DNA from: Nitrospirota bacterium
GTDB lineage: Bacteria > Nitrospirota > Thermodesulfovibrionia > Thermodesulfovibrionales > UBA9159
DNA length: 32,640 nt
Direction: 5' to 3'
Assembly (NCBI GenBank): GCA_023382175.1
Contig: JAMCQB010000030.1
Coordinates: forward strand, 1 to 32,640
The notes under the pieces are model-generated. The model made no database searches. It saw only the letters and a list, made by a program, of their open reading frames with translations, and was not told where the DNA came from. Position numbers and translations under genes: made by a program. Of the stretch, positions 21,588-30,941 are shown piece after piece (within the stretch, counting starts at the first letter, position 1; each line of letters begins with the position of its first letter).

Positions 21588-22484
21588 GTGGACCCCATCA
21601 CTCACGCCCTGACAGGCGCAACCATTAAGCAACTGGGTTTCAAAAGAAAAGCAGCCCTTGGTGTCCTGCTCCTCTCTTCCCTCGCCCCTGATTTCGACTA
21701 CATCACGAGGTTCTGGGGGGCGGATACATTCCTCAGATACCACAGGGGGATAACCCACGGCATCGTCGCTCTGGTGGCAGTCCCGCTTATCATCGCGCTT
21801 ATTGTCGGGTTTAAAAAGGGCTTTCTCTACTATTTCTTCCTCTCCCTTCTGGCCTATGGAGCACACCTGTTTATGGACCTCACCAACCAGTACGGCACGA
21901 GGATTCTCTCTCCCCTTGACTGGGAACAGTATGCCCTGGACCTCTCCTTCATCATAGACCCTTACGTCACCCTGGGCCTTCTCCTCTGTGTAATCCTCGG
22001 CTGGAGGATCAAAAAAAGGGCACAAATCATCGCAGCGGTGACGTTACTCCTGCTGGCCTCCTACTTCGGCATCAGGTATTACCTTCACAATAAAACAGAG
22101 GACTTTCTCAGAGCGAGGCTTGATGCCAACACTTACAAGATGTGCCCGTTGCCCAATGATTTTCTGAGATGGTGGTTCGTTGCGCGGTCCGGCGATGAAT
22201 ATATCACCGGTTTCGCCGATCTTTTCACGCAGAGGGTCTGCATCCAGGAACGCTATTTCATTGATCAACAAGATCCCTTTATAAAACGATCCAGGGAAGA
22301 CCGAGCAGTGAAAAACTTTCTCTATTTTGCGAAATATCCCTTTGCCGAAGTGAGGAGAGAAGAAGGAAGAGTAGTGGTCATCTGGCGTGAACTGGCCTAT
22401 TCTTTCAGGGCAGATGAGCACTTCGTCACCAAAGTTGTGTTTGACAAAGAGGGCAGGATAGTAACTTCGCGGTTCAAGTTTTGA
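21588..22484 (+). CDS. YdjM-type membrane-bound metal-dependent hydrolase
   Basis: This integral membrane protein has His/Asp motifs of the YdjM (LexA-regulated, putative metal hydrolase) family: DPITHALTGA at the very start, LAPDFDYITRFWG near residue 40, RYHRGITHG near 57, and HLFMDLTNQYGTRIL near 110. Several hydrophobic helices run through the first 190 residues, and the C-terminal part is soluble. I choose GTG 21588 because VDPITHALTG is the family start, giving 298 residues; upstream ATGs at 21573 and 21510 are alternatives without a better ribosome binding site. The biochemical function of the family is not settled. Confidence 0.85.
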   Translation: MDPITHALTGATIKQLGFKRKAALGVLLLSSLAPDFDYITRFWGADTFLRYHRGITHGIVALVAVPLIIALIVGFKKGFLYYFFLSLLAYGAHLFMDLTNQYGTRILSPLDWEQYALDLSFIIDPYVTLGLLLCVILGWRIKKRAQIIAAVTLLLLASYFGIRYYLHNKTEDFLRARLDANTYKMCPLPNDFLRWWFVARSGDEYITGFADLFTQRVCIQERYFIDQQDPFIKRSREDRAVKNFLYFAKYPFAEVRREEGRVVVIWRELAYSFRADEHFVTKVVFDKEGRIVTSRFKF

Positions 22485-22495
22485 GGACAGGACAG

Positions 22496-23131
22496 ATGAA
22501 GGTCTGCGAGATATTCTCAAGCATCCAGGGGGAATCCACCTATGCAGGAATGCCGTGCGTATTTGTAAGGATGACCGGCTGTAATCTGCGGTGCTCATAT
22601 TGTGATACCGTGTATGCGTACGAGGAGGGCACGGAGTTAACAGGGGAAGAAATCATGGATAAGATACAGGCCATTGGTCTTAAGACAGTGGAGATAACCG
22701 GTGGTGAGCCGTTACTCCAGAAAGATGTGCCCCCTCTCACAAAAAAGCTCCTTGACAGGGAATACAGGGTCCTCATCGAGACAAACGGCAGCCAGGATAT
22801 CCATGGCATCGATGAAAGAGCAGTGATAATCCTCGATATAAAAACACCGGGAAGCGGCATGGCAGATAAGGTGATGCTTTCGAATCTCCCCCTTCTTAAG
22901 CCTCAAGACGAAGTGAAATTCGTTATCACCCACAGGAATGATTACGAATGGGCAAAGATCTTTGTCAGAGAACATTCCCTTATGGGGAGATGCACGATTC
23001 TCTTCTCTCCTGCTTTCGGGATGCTGGATCCTCGGCATCTCTCAAAATGGATTCTGGAAGACAGGCTTGAGGTGCGGCTGAACCTCCAGTTGCACAAATA
23101 TATCTACGGCCCGGATGTGCGCGGGGTATGA
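22496..23131 (+). CDS. queE: 7-carboxy-7-deazaguanine synthase QueE
   Basis: This radical SAM enzyme makes the deazaguanine core of queuosine from 6-carboxytetrahydropterin. The substrate-binding start is VCEIFSSIQGESTYAGMPCVFVRMTGC, the cluster Cys triad CNLRCSYC lies near residues 29-36, and the family motif is EITGGEPLLQ. The end has NLQLHKYIYGPDVRGV. ATG 22496 with GAGGACAGGACAG upstream gives 211 residues; the track start at 22481 is a TTG. The stop region overlaps the convergent NUDIX gene by 28 bases. Other queuosine genes are not in the window. Confidence 0.95.
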   Translation: MKVCEIFSSIQGESTYAGMPCVFVRMTGCNLRCSYCDTVYAYEEGTELTGEEIMDKIQAIGLKTVEITGGEPLLQKDVPPLTKKLLDREYRVLIETNGSQDIHGIDERAVIILDIKTPGSGMADKVMLSNLPLLKPQDEVKFVITHRNDYEWAKIFVREHSLMGRCTILFSPAFGMLDPRHLSKWILEDRLEVRLNLQLHKYIYGPDVRGV

Positions 23132-23631
23132 AGGCTGAGATACTCAGTAAATTCATGCTCGAAATTATCACTCAATATTCCCTTGCCCATCGCTTCCTTT
23201 ATCTCTTCCAGGCTCCAGAACCTCACCTCATCGATCTCTTCACTGTTAAAGCGGATATTATCTCCTGAATAAGTGCAGCGATAGGTGGTCACAAGCTCTG
23301 TTTCATACGGGTTGGTGTGGATATAGGAATAGAGGAATTGGATTTCAGCGCCGGTGATGCCCAGCTCCTCCTCCGTCTCCCTTTGCGCAGAGAGGGAGAG
23401 TTCCTCCCCTGCCCCAACATGTCCTCCCACTGAGGTATCCCACCTGCCCGGGGCGACGTCCTTGTTCATCGAGCGCTTCTGCAAGAGCAATCTGTTCCCT
23501 GAATCGAACACAAGGACATGCACTACCCGGTGGATGAGGGCAGGATTGCCGTGGATCACAGACCTTGGAGCACGGCCGATAACCTCTCCTTTTTCATTAA
23601 CGATTTCTAACTGCTCTTCTGAATCTGCCAT
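23104..23631 (-). CDS. NUDIX hydrolase, isopentenyl-diphosphate-isomerase-like group
   Basis: This 175-residue NUDIX protein carries the full box GHVGAGEELSLSAQRETEEELGI (magnesium-binding glutamates), preceded by VVHVLVFDSGNRLLLQKRS and DVAPGRWDTSVGG. This is the pattern of the YfcD/IPP-isomerase-like NUDIX group. ATG 23631 (MADSEEQLEIVNEKGE) has AGAGG upstream and fits better than the track start at 23673. It overlaps queE tail to tail. The true substrate cannot be told from sequence. Confidence 0.88.
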   Translation of the reverse strand: MADSEEQLEIVNEKGEVIGRAPRSVIHGNPALIHRVVHVLVFDSGNRLLLQKRSMNKDVAPGRWDTSVGGHVGAGEELSLSAQRETEEELGITGAEIQFLYSYIHTNPYETELVTTYRCTYSGDNIRFNSEEIDEVRFWSLEEIKEAMGKGILSDNFEHEFTEYLSLHTPRTSGP

Positions 23632-23829
23632 GGTTTGAGCCTCTGAACCAAAATATAATTGCACAGCAACCAAGAAAAAGCCAATAAGCAGGACTCACTT
23701 GATACAAAAACTTCCGAAACTTCATTTGTACTATTGCATAAAAGCGTAGGAAGGTCAAGATTCTTTGTGCAGTGCACATGGCCCTGCCCTCTTCTTTCAA
23801 AACGGTGCCGAATCTGCTACAATGCTGTC

Positions 23830-24297
23830 ATGCAATGGAAGACAAACGAGCTCAAAAAGAGGGTATTTCACGAGATGCTCGATTTGGCAGGACGTGTCTT
23901 CATTGTGGCGAGATACTCCGAGAATGTGATCATAGGAAACCGCGGGGTCACGGAGGACGAAAAAAAGAACGGCATTGTCCTTGTCTTTAACACCAGCATG
24001 AACTTCTCATGGGATGATTCCGGGATTTCTTCAACCCTTGTCTTCGGTACGTCCCCTCAGAAATGCTTCATCCCTACAGATGACATCGTGGCGATATATT
24101 CTCCTGAACTGAACTCCCAGTTCATCACTGCACTGCCCCCCCGCGCAGAGACATCGGACGAGCAGGACAAAACCGTAGCTGAGGCCCGGGAGGAAGAGGC
24201 AGGGTCCAAGGTAGTAAAAGTTGACTTCACGAAAAAGAGAACATCCAGAAGGACTAAATCAACCCTCAGCGAGGAGAGCACTCATCATGAGTCCTGA
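23830..24297 (+). CDS. SspB-like ClpXP adaptor protein
   Basis: This 155-residue protein resembles the SspB (stringent starvation protein B) family, which tethers ssrA-tagged substrates to ClpXP. The fold core is visible in [38 protein letters not shown] and [26 protein letters not shown] flexible, charged tail follows ([20 protein letters not shown]), the position where SspB carries its ClpX-binding motif. The track start at 23659 covers non-conserved sequence; ATG 23830 ([10 protein letters not shown]) is the likely start. The stop overlaps glgB by 11 bases. Confidence 0.78.
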   Translation: MQWKTNELKKRVFHEMLDLAGRVFIVARYSENVIIGNRGVTEDEKKNGIVLVFNTSMNFSWDDSGISSTLVFGTSPQKCFIPTDDIVAIYSPELNSQFITALPPRAETSDEQDKTVAEAREEEAGSKVVKVDFTKKRTSRRTKSTLSEESTHHES

Positions 24298-26200
24298 GAA
24301 GAAGATCAGGGTTCTCACCGACTTCGACCTCCACCTCATCGGAGAGGGGAGTCATTATAAAAAATACGAAAAGCTCGGCGCCCATGTTATGGAAATCGAA
24401 GGAATGAAGGGCGTCCATTTCGCTGTCTGGGCTCCTAATGCGAAAAACGTAAGCATCATCGGCGATTTCAACAACTGGAATCCAAAAACTCACCCCATGC
24501 GCGGTCTCGGCTCGTCAGGCATATGGGAGCTCTTCGTCCCCGGGATTGGAGAAGGAACCCTGTACAAATTCGAGATACGTTCGCGTTACAACAAGTTCAC
24601 TGCACAGAAGGCCGACCCCTTTGCCTTTTCTTTTGAACTGAGACCCAAGAGCGCCTCCATCGTGTACGACATAAACGGCTATCAATGGACTGACAGAAAA
24701 TGGATGGAGGAGAGATCGAAGACTCACTGGCTTGATTCCCCTGTTTCAATGTACGAAGTCCACCTCGGCTCATGGATGCGGGCGCCCGAAGAGGGCAGCC
24801 AGTGGCTCACTTACAGGGAGCTGGCCGATAAACTCATTCCCTATGTCAAAGAGATGGGATACACCCATATCGAACTTCTCCCCATCACCGAGCATCCTCT
24901 GGATGCCTCCTGGGGCTACCAGACCCTGGGATATTTCGCCCCCACCTGCAGGCATGGCGAGCCAAAAGATTTCATGTATTTCATGGACCGGTGTCATCAG
25001 GCCGGGCTGGGAGTGGTCCTCGACTGGGTGCCTGCCCACTTCCCCACGGACGGTCACGGCCTCGGATTCTTTGACGGGACATGCCTTTATGAACATGAGG
25101 ACCCCAGGAAAGGCTTCCATCCCGACTGGGGAACGAAGATCTTCAACTACGGCCGCAACGAGGTGAGGAATTTCCTCATCTCCAATGCCCTTTTCTGGTT
25201 CGAGAAATACCACATTGACGGACTCCGGGTGGATGCTGTTGCATCCATGCTCTATCTCGATTATTCGAGAAAGGAAGGGGAATGGATTCCGAACATGTAC
25301 GGCGGAAGGGAAAACCTGGAGGCCATCGCTTTTCTGAAGAGCTTCAACGAGGTCTCCCATCAATACCATCCCGGCGTGCTCACCATTGCAGAGGAGTCCA
25401 CGGCATGGCCCAATGTCTCAAAGCCGACCTATCTCGGGGGACTTGGGTTCAGCATGAAGTGGAACATGGGATGGATGAACGACACCCTGGAATATTTTTC
25501 AAAAGACCCTGTCCACAGAAAATACCACCACAATAACCTCACCTTCAGCCTCCTCTATGCCTTTACGGAGAACTTTATCCTTCCCCTGTCCCATGATGAA
25601 GTGGTGCACGGGAAAGGGTCATTATTGAACAAGATGCCGGGGGACATGTGGCAGAAATTTGCCGGCCTGAGGTCGCTCTATGGCTTCATGTACGGCCATC
25701 CCGGCAAAAAGCTCTTTTTCATGGGCGGGGAGATCGGTCAATGGGATGAATGGAATTTCGATAAAAGCCTTGACTGGCACCTCCTGGAGTATGAGCCGCA
25801 TAAAGGACTTCAGAGATTCGTTAAGGACCTTAACCGTATCTACAGATCCGAGCCGTCCCTCTACGAGATTGATTTCGAATATAGGGGCTTTGAGTGGATA
25901 GATTTCCACGATGTGGAGGGCAGCGCCATAGCCTTCTTACGACGGGCGAAGAACCATGAAGACTTCACTGTCTTTGTCTGCAACTTCACCCCTGTACCGA
26001 GGCTGAATTACAGGATAGGGGTGCCTGAGCCAGGGTTCTATAAAGAGATACTGAATAGCGACTCTTCCCTATACTGGGGGAGCAATATGGGAAATGCAGG
26101 CGGTGTTTATGCCGAGCATATCCCGTTCCAACTCAGACCATGCTCTATCCAGATCACCCTCCCGCCATTGTCAGTGGTTGTTTTCAAACCTGAAAAATAA
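24287..26200 (+). CDS. glgB: 1,4-alpha-glucan branching enzyme GlgB
   Basis: This GH13 branching enzyme introduces alpha-1,6 branches in glycogen. An N-terminal CBM48 region ([20 protein letters not shown] near residue 45) precedes the catalytic barrel. The barrel has DWVPAHFP (near 245), the nucleophile Asp in [14 protein letters not shown] (near 311), the acid Glu in TIAEEST (near 366) and the stabilising Asp in LSHDEVVHG (near 435). A C-terminal beta domain follows. ATG 24287 with GAGGAGAG upstream gives 637 residues, normal for GlgB. It overlaps the SspB-like gene and ends 3 bases from the convergent HDAC-family gene. No other glycogen genes are in the window. Confidence 0.96.
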   Translation: MSPEKKIRVLTDFDLHLIGEGSHYKKYEKLGAHVMEIEGMKGVHFAVWAPNAKNVSIIGDFNNWNPKTHPMRGLGSSGIWELFVPGIGEGTLYKFEIRSRYNKFTAQKADPFAFSFELRPKSASIVYDINGYQWTDRKWMEERSKTHWLDSPVSMYEVHLGSWMRAPEEGSQWLTYRELADKLIPYVKEMGYTHIELLPITEHPLDASWGYQTLGYFAPTCRHGEPKDFMYFMDRCHQAGLGVVLDWVPAHFPTDGHGLGFFDGTCLYEHEDPRKGFHPDWGTKIFNYGRNEVRNFLISNALFWFEKYHIDGLRVDAVASMLYLDYSRKEGEWIPNMYGGRENLEAIAFLKSFNEVSHQYHPGVLTIAEESTAWPNVSKPTYLGGLGFSMKWNMGWMNDTLEYFSKDPVHRKYHHNNLTFSLLYAFTENFILPLSHDEVVHGKGSLLNKMPGDMWQKFAGLRSLYGFMYGHPGKKLFFMGGEIGQWDEWNFDKSLDWHLLEYEPHKGLQRFVKDLNRIYRSEPSLYEIDFEYRGFEWIDFHDVEGSAIAFLRRAKNHEDFTVFVCNFTPVPRLNYRIGVPEPGFYKEILNSDSSLYWGSNMGNAGGVYAEHIPFQLRPCSIQITLPPLSVVVFKPEK

Positions 26201-26203
26201 GAC

Positions 26204-27167
26204 CTACCCCTTCAGCATCTCTTCAAGAGTGATCAGCACAGAGGCTGCCAGGGCATTTAAGTCGTAGCCGCCTTCCAGGGCGAATACTGCGGGGGCAGGA
26301 AACGAAAGTATCGCCCTCACGATGATCCTGATCCCTTCGTCAGATACCCGTATCGCTGCAAGTGGGTCATCCTTATGGATATCGTATCCGGCCGAAACCA
26401 GGACAATATCCGGTTCGAATTTTGTCATGAGACCTGGGAGGACATTATGGTAGGCAGAAAAATATTCCTTGTCCCCTGATCCGCCCGCCATCGGAATGTT
26501 ATAGGTAAACCCTTTACCCTTCCCTGTCCCGTGCTCCGAATCCCGTCCTGTCCCCGGATAGTGGGGATACTGATGGGTGCTGAAATAAAAGACCGTGTCG
26601 TCGTCCTCGAAAATGTGCTGCGTGCCGTTTCCGTGGTGAACATCAAAGTCAACAATAAAGACCTTCTTGTAGCCGACCTTCTGGGCATACCGTGCGCCCA
26701 CCGCAATATTATTGAAAACGCAGAAGCCCATTGCCCTGTCTGCCTCTGCATGATGCCCCGGAGGCCTCACCGCACAGAAGGCACTGTGGATCTCGCCCTT
26801 CCTGCATCTCTCCACAGCCTCCACAACGGCTCCGGCAGCGAACAGCGCTGCATCAAGACTTCCTTTGGAGAGATATGTATCAGGGTCCAGGTATCCCTCC
26901 CCAACCCGTTTTATCTTCTCCACATAACCGTGGGTATGGACCGCCTCAATATCCTCGAATCCTGCCTTCCCCGGCTTGATATGAATGAGTTGGTCCCAGA
27001 TGGGGGAATCTCCTAAGGTATTGAGGATGGAGATCAATCGTTCCTTGCATTCAGGAATCTCCTAATGTATTGAGGATGGAGATCAATCGTTCCTTGCATT
27101 CAGGATGCCACTTCGGTGTCCCATGGCCGAGGAAGATATCGTCATAGAAAAACCCCACTTTTTTCAT
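26204..27167 (-). pseudogene. Histone-deacetylase-family hydrolase gene broken by a 49-bp tandem duplication
   Basis: The catalytic body is intact: RPPGHHAE, DFDVHHGNGTQ, STHQYPHYPGTG, SAGYDIHKDDPL and EGGYD supply the zinc ligands and the general acid/base His pair of class II-type bacterial deacetylase-like amidohydrolases. The natural start is probably ATG 27167 (MKKVGFFYDDIFLGHGTPKW), followed by HPECKERLISILNTLGDS. Exactly here a 49-base segment is repeated (27006-27054 and 27055-27103, one mismatch), which puts a TGA after GDS. The track ORF starts at a TTG (27037) after the break and lacks the first about 35 residues. Removing one repeat unit restores one continuous frame. Either it is a real inactivation or an assembly error. 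Confidence 0.85.
27006..27103. repeat. 49-bp tandem duplication
   Basis: Two adjacent units starting GAATCTCCTAAGGTATTGAG and GAATCTCCTAATGTATTGAG differ at a single base (27017 versus 27066). The unit length is not a multiple of three. The single difference speaks for a duplication that has existed for some time rather than a simple assembly stutter, though a chimeric join cannot be excluded. Confidence 0.92.
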
Positions 27168-27242
27168 AACGTAATTGTATACCGAATGCGGTCATTAGTC
27201 AAAACGTTTGCGGGAGAGGGAACTGATACATTAGAATAAACA

Positions 27243-28478
27243 ATGGAGGACAAAAAGTACATCGACGAACTCTCAAAGTGCGTCAGGTGCGGAAGCTGCA
27301 AGGCGTACTGCCCCACCTACGACGAGGGTTTGACCGAGGCCATGGGAGCGAGGGGCCGTCTCACCCTCCTCAGAGGACTTCTGAGCGGGCAGCTGAAACC
27401 CTCACCCCTTCTTAAGGAACGGATATTCAGCTGCATCCTCTGCGGGGCATGTGAAAAGCTCTGCCCTCCCGAGGTGGGTATTACCGAGGCTATTTACCAC
27501 GGCAGGAAATTACTCCACCCTCTGGACCGGAGGATAAAATATCTCGGACATCTCATGCGTTTCTCCGTCCGGAGACCGATGCTAAGCTTCAGGATTGCAA
27601 AGACATTACAGCATATCGGGGTTTCGCCTCAAAATATTCTTGATGTCCTCGGAACTCCCTATCGGCGGCCCCGGGGAGAAAAGAATACCGCCTCTGCTGA
27701 AAGGGGGATACTCCCTTTTACGCTCACCATCCCCGACAGTCCCCTCAGGGATCACCGGCAGGTATATAAGCCCGAAAGGAAGATTGGCCGTGTTGCGCTC
27801 TTCACAGGCTGCAGCACAAATTTTCTCTACCCCCATCTCGGGATATCCCTGATCAATGTTCTCCTGCGTCTCGGGTATGAGGTTGTGCTTCCCACGGGGG
27901 AAATCTGCTGCGGCGCTCCCTTCAGGAGTCTCGGACTGGAGGATGACGCTGTAGAGCTGGCAAAGAAGAATCATGAGACATTCAGCAAGCTGAGTGCAGA
28001 GGCCATTCTGAGCCTCTGCCCCACCTGCATTATCTCCATAAAGACGCACTATCCGAACCTCATAGGCAAAGGGCTGGAGAAGGCCATGGATGTCTCGAGG
28101 TTTCTTATGAATAAGCTGGGATCTCTTGAGCTCTCTCCTCTTCGCCACATGAAATCTGCGACCTATCATGATCCCTGCCACCTGAATTATTCCCTCGGGA
28201 TCAAGAAAGAACCCCGGGAGCTGATTCAGCGCGCAGGGGTAGAGTTGATTGAGGCGAGGGGAGAAGGGTGCTGCGGATTCGGCGGCGTCTTCACCCTGCA
28301 CAATCCGGACCTTTCAAAGGATTTGAGGGATAAGCGTGTGGACGCCTATGCCGGGACAGGGGCAGAGGCCCTCGTCACTGCATGTCCCGGCTGCATGATG
28401 CAACTCAGCGCCGGCATAAAGGACAGGCCGGTTTACCATGTTGTCGAACTGGTGGAGAAAGCGATCTGCCGAGGGTGA
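27243..28478 (+). CDS. GlcF-type (Fe-S)-binding protein with two CCG domains
   Basis: This 411-residue iron-sulfur protein has two 4Fe-4S motifs, CVRCGSCKAYCP (near residues 13-24) and CILCGACEKLCP (near 58-69). It has two cysteine-rich CCG domains with GEICCGAP and GEGCCGFGG, and closing ACPGCMMQL. The layout is that of the glycolate oxidase iron-sulfur subunit GlcF and of HdrD-like proteins, which pass electrons from a flavoprotein partner. No flavoprotein subunit is beside it here. The linker near residues 145-165 (KNTASAERGILPF) contains DNA resembling the C-rich/G-rich repeat seen elsewhere. It is transcribed divergently from the HDAC-family gene. Confidence 0.87.
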   Translation: MEDKKYIDELSKCVRCGSCKAYCPTYDEGLTEAMGARGRLTLLRGLLSGQLKPSPLLKERIFSCILCGACEKLCPPEVGITEAIYHGRKLLHPLDRRIKYLGHLMRFSVRRPMLSFRIAKTLQHIGVSPQNILDVLGTPYRRPRGEKNTASAERGILPFTLTIPDSPLRDHRQVYKPERKIGRVALFTGCSTNFLYPHLGISLINVLLRLGYEVVLPTGEICCGAPFRSLGLEDDAVELAKKNHETFSKLSAEAILSLCPTCIISIKTHYPNLIGKGLEKAMDVSRFLMNKLGSLELSPLRHMKSATYHDPCHLNYSLGIKKEPRELIQRAGVELIEARGEGCCGFGGVFTLHNPDLSKDLRDKRVDAYAGTGAEALVTACPGCMMQLSAGIKDRPVYHVVELVEKAICRG

Positions 28479-28545
28479 GGGGCATTTTCGAGTCAATGAC
28501 AAGAGCAGAACAAGATACGGATGATGGTTTTACAGACTAGAGACT

Positions 28546-28556
28546 TGTTATAATAA
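28546..28556 (+). promoter_or_regulatory. Extended -10 promoter of the transaldolase gene
   Basis: TTGTTATAAT about 60 bases upstream of ATG 28612 contains TGT followed by TATAAT, an extended -10 element. TTTACA lies upstream at short spacing. GGGGGAGG occurs about 5 bases before the start codon. Confidence 0.5.
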
Positions 28557-28611
28557 AAAAGGCACGATCTACAATTTCTTTTATTGAATTTGATCCTCAG
28601 GGGGAGGCAAT

Positions 28612-29259
28612 ATGAAATTCTTTATTGATACGGCAAATGTCAGTGAGATCAAAAAGGCCTGGGATGTGGGAGTCATCGACGGGGTCACCACAAACCCTTC
28701 CCTCATATCCAAAGAAAACAGGGATCCGGTGGAACTTCTGAAGGAGATCTGCAGCATTGTCCACGGTCCTGTGAGCGCCGAGGCAGTGAGCATGAAGGCT
28801 GAGGACATGGTGAAGGAAGCCCAGTCCCTTGCGAAGATACACGAAAATATCGTGGTCAAGATACCCATGACAGAAGAAGGGCTCAAGGCCGTGAAAAAGC
28901 TCTCGGGCATGGGCATTAAGACCAATGTCACCCTTGTCTTCTCTTCCGGACAGGCCCTCCTTGCTGCAAAGGCAGGGGCTGCCTATGTGAGCCCCTTTGT
29001 GGGCAGGCTCGATGATATCGGCCATATCGGTATGGATATTGTCGGTGATATGATGCAGATCTTCGAGAACTACATGTTCACTACGGAGATCATCGTGGCA
29101 AGCATCCGCAACCCCCTCCATGTGATCGAGGCAGCGAAGATAGGCGCGCACATCGCCACCATACCCTACGCGGTGATTACGCAGCTCACCAAACATCCCC
29201 TCACCGACATCGGGATCGAGAAGTTTCTGAAGGACTGGGAGAAAGTTCCGGGGAAGTAG
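28612..29259 (+). CDS. Transaldolase / fructose-6-phosphate aldolase family protein
   Basis: This 215-residue small transaldolase has a TIM barrel starting [20 protein letters not shown] and the motif [10 protein letters not shown]. The Schiff-base Lys is in [11 protein letters not shown] (near residue 85), followed by [33 protein letters not shown] and ASIRNPLHV. These are the marks of the TalC/FSA subfamily. Whether it acts as transaldolase or fructose-6-phosphate aldolase cannot be decided by length. GGGGGAGG precedes the start. fmdB follows after one base. Confidence 0.94.
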   Translation: MKFFIDTANVSEIKKAWDVGVIDGVTTNPSLISKENRDPVELLKEICSIVHGPVSAEAVSMKAEDMVKEAQSLAKIHENIVVKIPMTEEGLKAVKKLSGMGIKTNVTLVFSSGQALLAAKAGAAYVSPFVGRLDDIGHIGMDIVGDMMQIFENYMFTTEIIVASIRNPLHVIEAAKIGAHIATIPYAVITQLTKHPLTDIGIEKFLKDWEKVPGK

Positions 29260-29260
29260 C

Positions 29261-29464
29261 ATGCCGATATTTGAATATAAATGCAATGCGTGCGGTGAAG
29301 ATTTCGAAAAACTGGTCTTTGGAAATCAGAGGGTAACCTGTCCGAAATGCAGTTCCGAAGACATCAGGAAGAAGTTCTCCACCTTCGGCATGAGCGGTGT
29401 CCAGAATCCCGGCTCATCAGGCTGCAGTTCCTGCAGCAGCGGCTCCTGCAAAACATGCCACTAA
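29261..29464 (+). CDS. FmdB-family zinc-ribbon protein
   Basis: This 67-residue protein has the family start MPIFEYKCNACGEDFEKLV and a second Cys pair VTCPKCSSEDIRKKFSTFG, forming a putative zinc ribbon. The tail is Ser/Cys-rich (CSSCSSGSCKTCH), also common in this group. It starts one base after the transaldolase stop, so the two are co-translated. The family is often called a putative regulatory protein, but no function is firmly known. Confidence 0.9.
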   Translation: MPIFEYKCNACGEDFEKLVFGNQRVTCPKCSSEDIRKKFSTFGMSGVQNPGSSGCSSCSSGSCKTCH

Positions 29465-29667
29465 CCCGTAAAGCGTGAGGCGTAAGGCGTAAAGAGGCAA
29501 AGTGTGGTGTCTTATGAATAACTTCACTTCTCGTCATTCCGGGCTTGACCCGGAATCCAGTTCTTAGCAGGATTCCCGCTTTCGCGGGAATGACGCCTTC
29601 CGAATTAATACAAGGAGTTTTGAGGGACTGAGTACTATCTCGTCTTACTTTCCTGTTTTAGCCTTTG
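29465..29667. repeat. Repeat patch with a REP-like inverted element
   Basis: After fmdB a short tandem of GCGTAAAGCGTGAGGCGTAA-type units (29467-29494) is followed by an inverted-repeat element at 29532-29595. The element starts CGTCATTCCGGGC and ends GCGGGAATGACG, with inner stems GGGCTTGACCC and CCCGCTTTCGCGGG. It matches the element at 18131-18213 in its ends. No gene is visible. Confidence 0.75.
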
Positions 29668-30129
29668 CTATTTCTCAGGATATTTGAAGGGATTTCCCCT
29701 CACGATCTTGCTCAGTTTCAGAGGCGTCCCTTCCATCTGAAAGACCGCCATTCCCCGCTCTCGTATGGTGTCTTTACCCACGACCCAGGCTCCCTTCCAG
29801 GCGATATTCACATAGACCTTTGACTTTTCTATCTCGACCCACCGGGGCGTAAAGGTTAGATCAACAGAATCAAAATACCTGATGGAATCGATGATGTCAC
29901 GGTATCCTTCCTTTGTGCACTTGTCGGCAATGACCGTAAAGTCCTTTTTCGCATAAGCATCCCGCACTGCCTCTGCAACGGCAAAGGCATCCTGCGCCAT
30001 GGCGGACTCACGGGACACCGCTTTTACCTCTTTTTTGCCGCCACAGGCAACGATGAATACCAGGAGACCGCAGCACAAGACGCAGAATGTAGCCCTCAGC
30101 GTCATGTGCGCTGTCCTTGCTTCTTTCAT
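29668..30129 (-). CDS. Small lipoprotein with NTF2/SnoaL-like look
   Basis: This 153-residue exported protein has an N-terminal signal with lipobox VFIVACGGKK. ATG 30129 has GGAGGTAAC upstream and is preferred over the track start at 30147. The mature part AFAVAEAVRDAYAKKDFTVIADKCTKEGYRDIID followed by VYVNIAWKGAWVV suggests an NTF2-like cone, but this is a structural impression only. I do not recognise a family and claim no function. It lies 79 bases downstream of ccdA. Confidence 0.7.
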   Translation of the reverse strand: MKEARTAHMTLRATFCVLCCGLLVFIVACGGKKEVKAVSRESAMAQDAFAVAEAVRDAYAKKDFTVIADKCTKEGYRDIIDSIRYFDSVDLTFTPRWVEIEKSKVYVNIAWKGAWVVGKDTIRERGMAVFQMEGTPLKLSKIVRGNPFKYPEK

Positions 30130-30208
30130 GTTACCTCCGCCCTTCATTTTATAGTGAATCCTAACAGAGGCTCACCGCATTGTCAAGGGAACCGACATTT
30201 CACCGGAA

Positions 30209-30931
30209 TCAGAATTTGATCCCGAAATCCGGCATGAGGCTTGTGAGTTCCCTCACCCTGTTTGTAAGGAGCATGATGCCGAAAAGTATAAGGAGAAGAC
30301 CGCTTGTGATCATGATCCCGCGCATGTATTTCATGAGTCTCCGGGAGTAGCTGAGAAAGCTGTTGATGGCAAGGGATGAGATAAAAAAGGGCAGCGCCAG
30401 ACCAAGGGAGTAGGCCGCCAGGAGCTTGATTCCGCTCAGCGCAGAACCCTGCGTGCTTGCATAGAGGAGGATAGTCCCGAGGATCGGGCCAATGCACGGG
30501 GTCCAGCCCGCGGCAAAGGTCATCCCCACCAGGAATGTGCCCACATACCCCATGGGTTTCCCGCTGAGATGCAGCTTCCTGTCCCTCATGAGAAAATCCA
30601 TTTTGAGAAATCCTGCAACAAATAACCCGAAGACGATGATGAGAATGCCTCCGATGATCCTTATCCATTCCTGATACTCAAACAAAATTTTTCCGATGGC
30701 GGAAGATGACGCCCCGAGGGCCATGAATACTGCAGAAAAACCGAAGATAAAAGAGAGGGAATTGGTTATGGTGAGATGCCGTATCCTTTTTTTGTCCACG
30801 CCTCCGGTGAGATCCTCAAAGGATATCCCGGTGATGAATGAAACATAGGAGGGAACAAGGGGCAGAACACACGGTGAGAGGAACGAGAGGAAACCGGCCA
30901 GAAATGCCAGAGGGAAGGAAACGTCCTTCAT
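30209..30931 (-). CDS. ccdA: CcdA/DsbD-type thiol-disulfide membrane protein
   Basis: This 240-residue protein has six hydrophobic helices and the paired redox Cys in FLSPCVLPLVPSYVSFITG (near residue 21) and AAGWTPCIGPILG (near residue 140). CcdA carries electrons from thioredoxin to periplasmic thiol proteins, for example for cytochrome c maturation. It starts 10 bases after the mogA stop, so it may share a transcript with mogA. The paired cysteines could also serve the periplasmic metal proteins encoded elsewhere in the window. Confidence 0.92.
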   Translation of the reverse strand: MKDVSFPLAFLAGFLSFLSPCVLPLVPSYVSFITGISFEDLTGGVDKKRIRHLTITNSLSFIFGFSAVFMALGASSSAIGKILFEYQEWIRIIGGILIIVFGLFVAGFLKMDFLMRDRKLHLSGKPMGYVGTFLVGMTFAAGWTPCIGPILGTILLYASTQGSALSGIKLLAAYSLGLALPFFISSLAINSFLSYSRRLMKYMRGIMITSGLLLILFGIMLLTNRVRELTSLMPDFGIKF

Positions 30932-30941
30932 CGTTTACCTC

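Noticed and set aside
24770-25369. Minus-strand 199-residue ORF inside glgB
   Set aside because: Antisense shadow of a strongly conserved GH13 gene.
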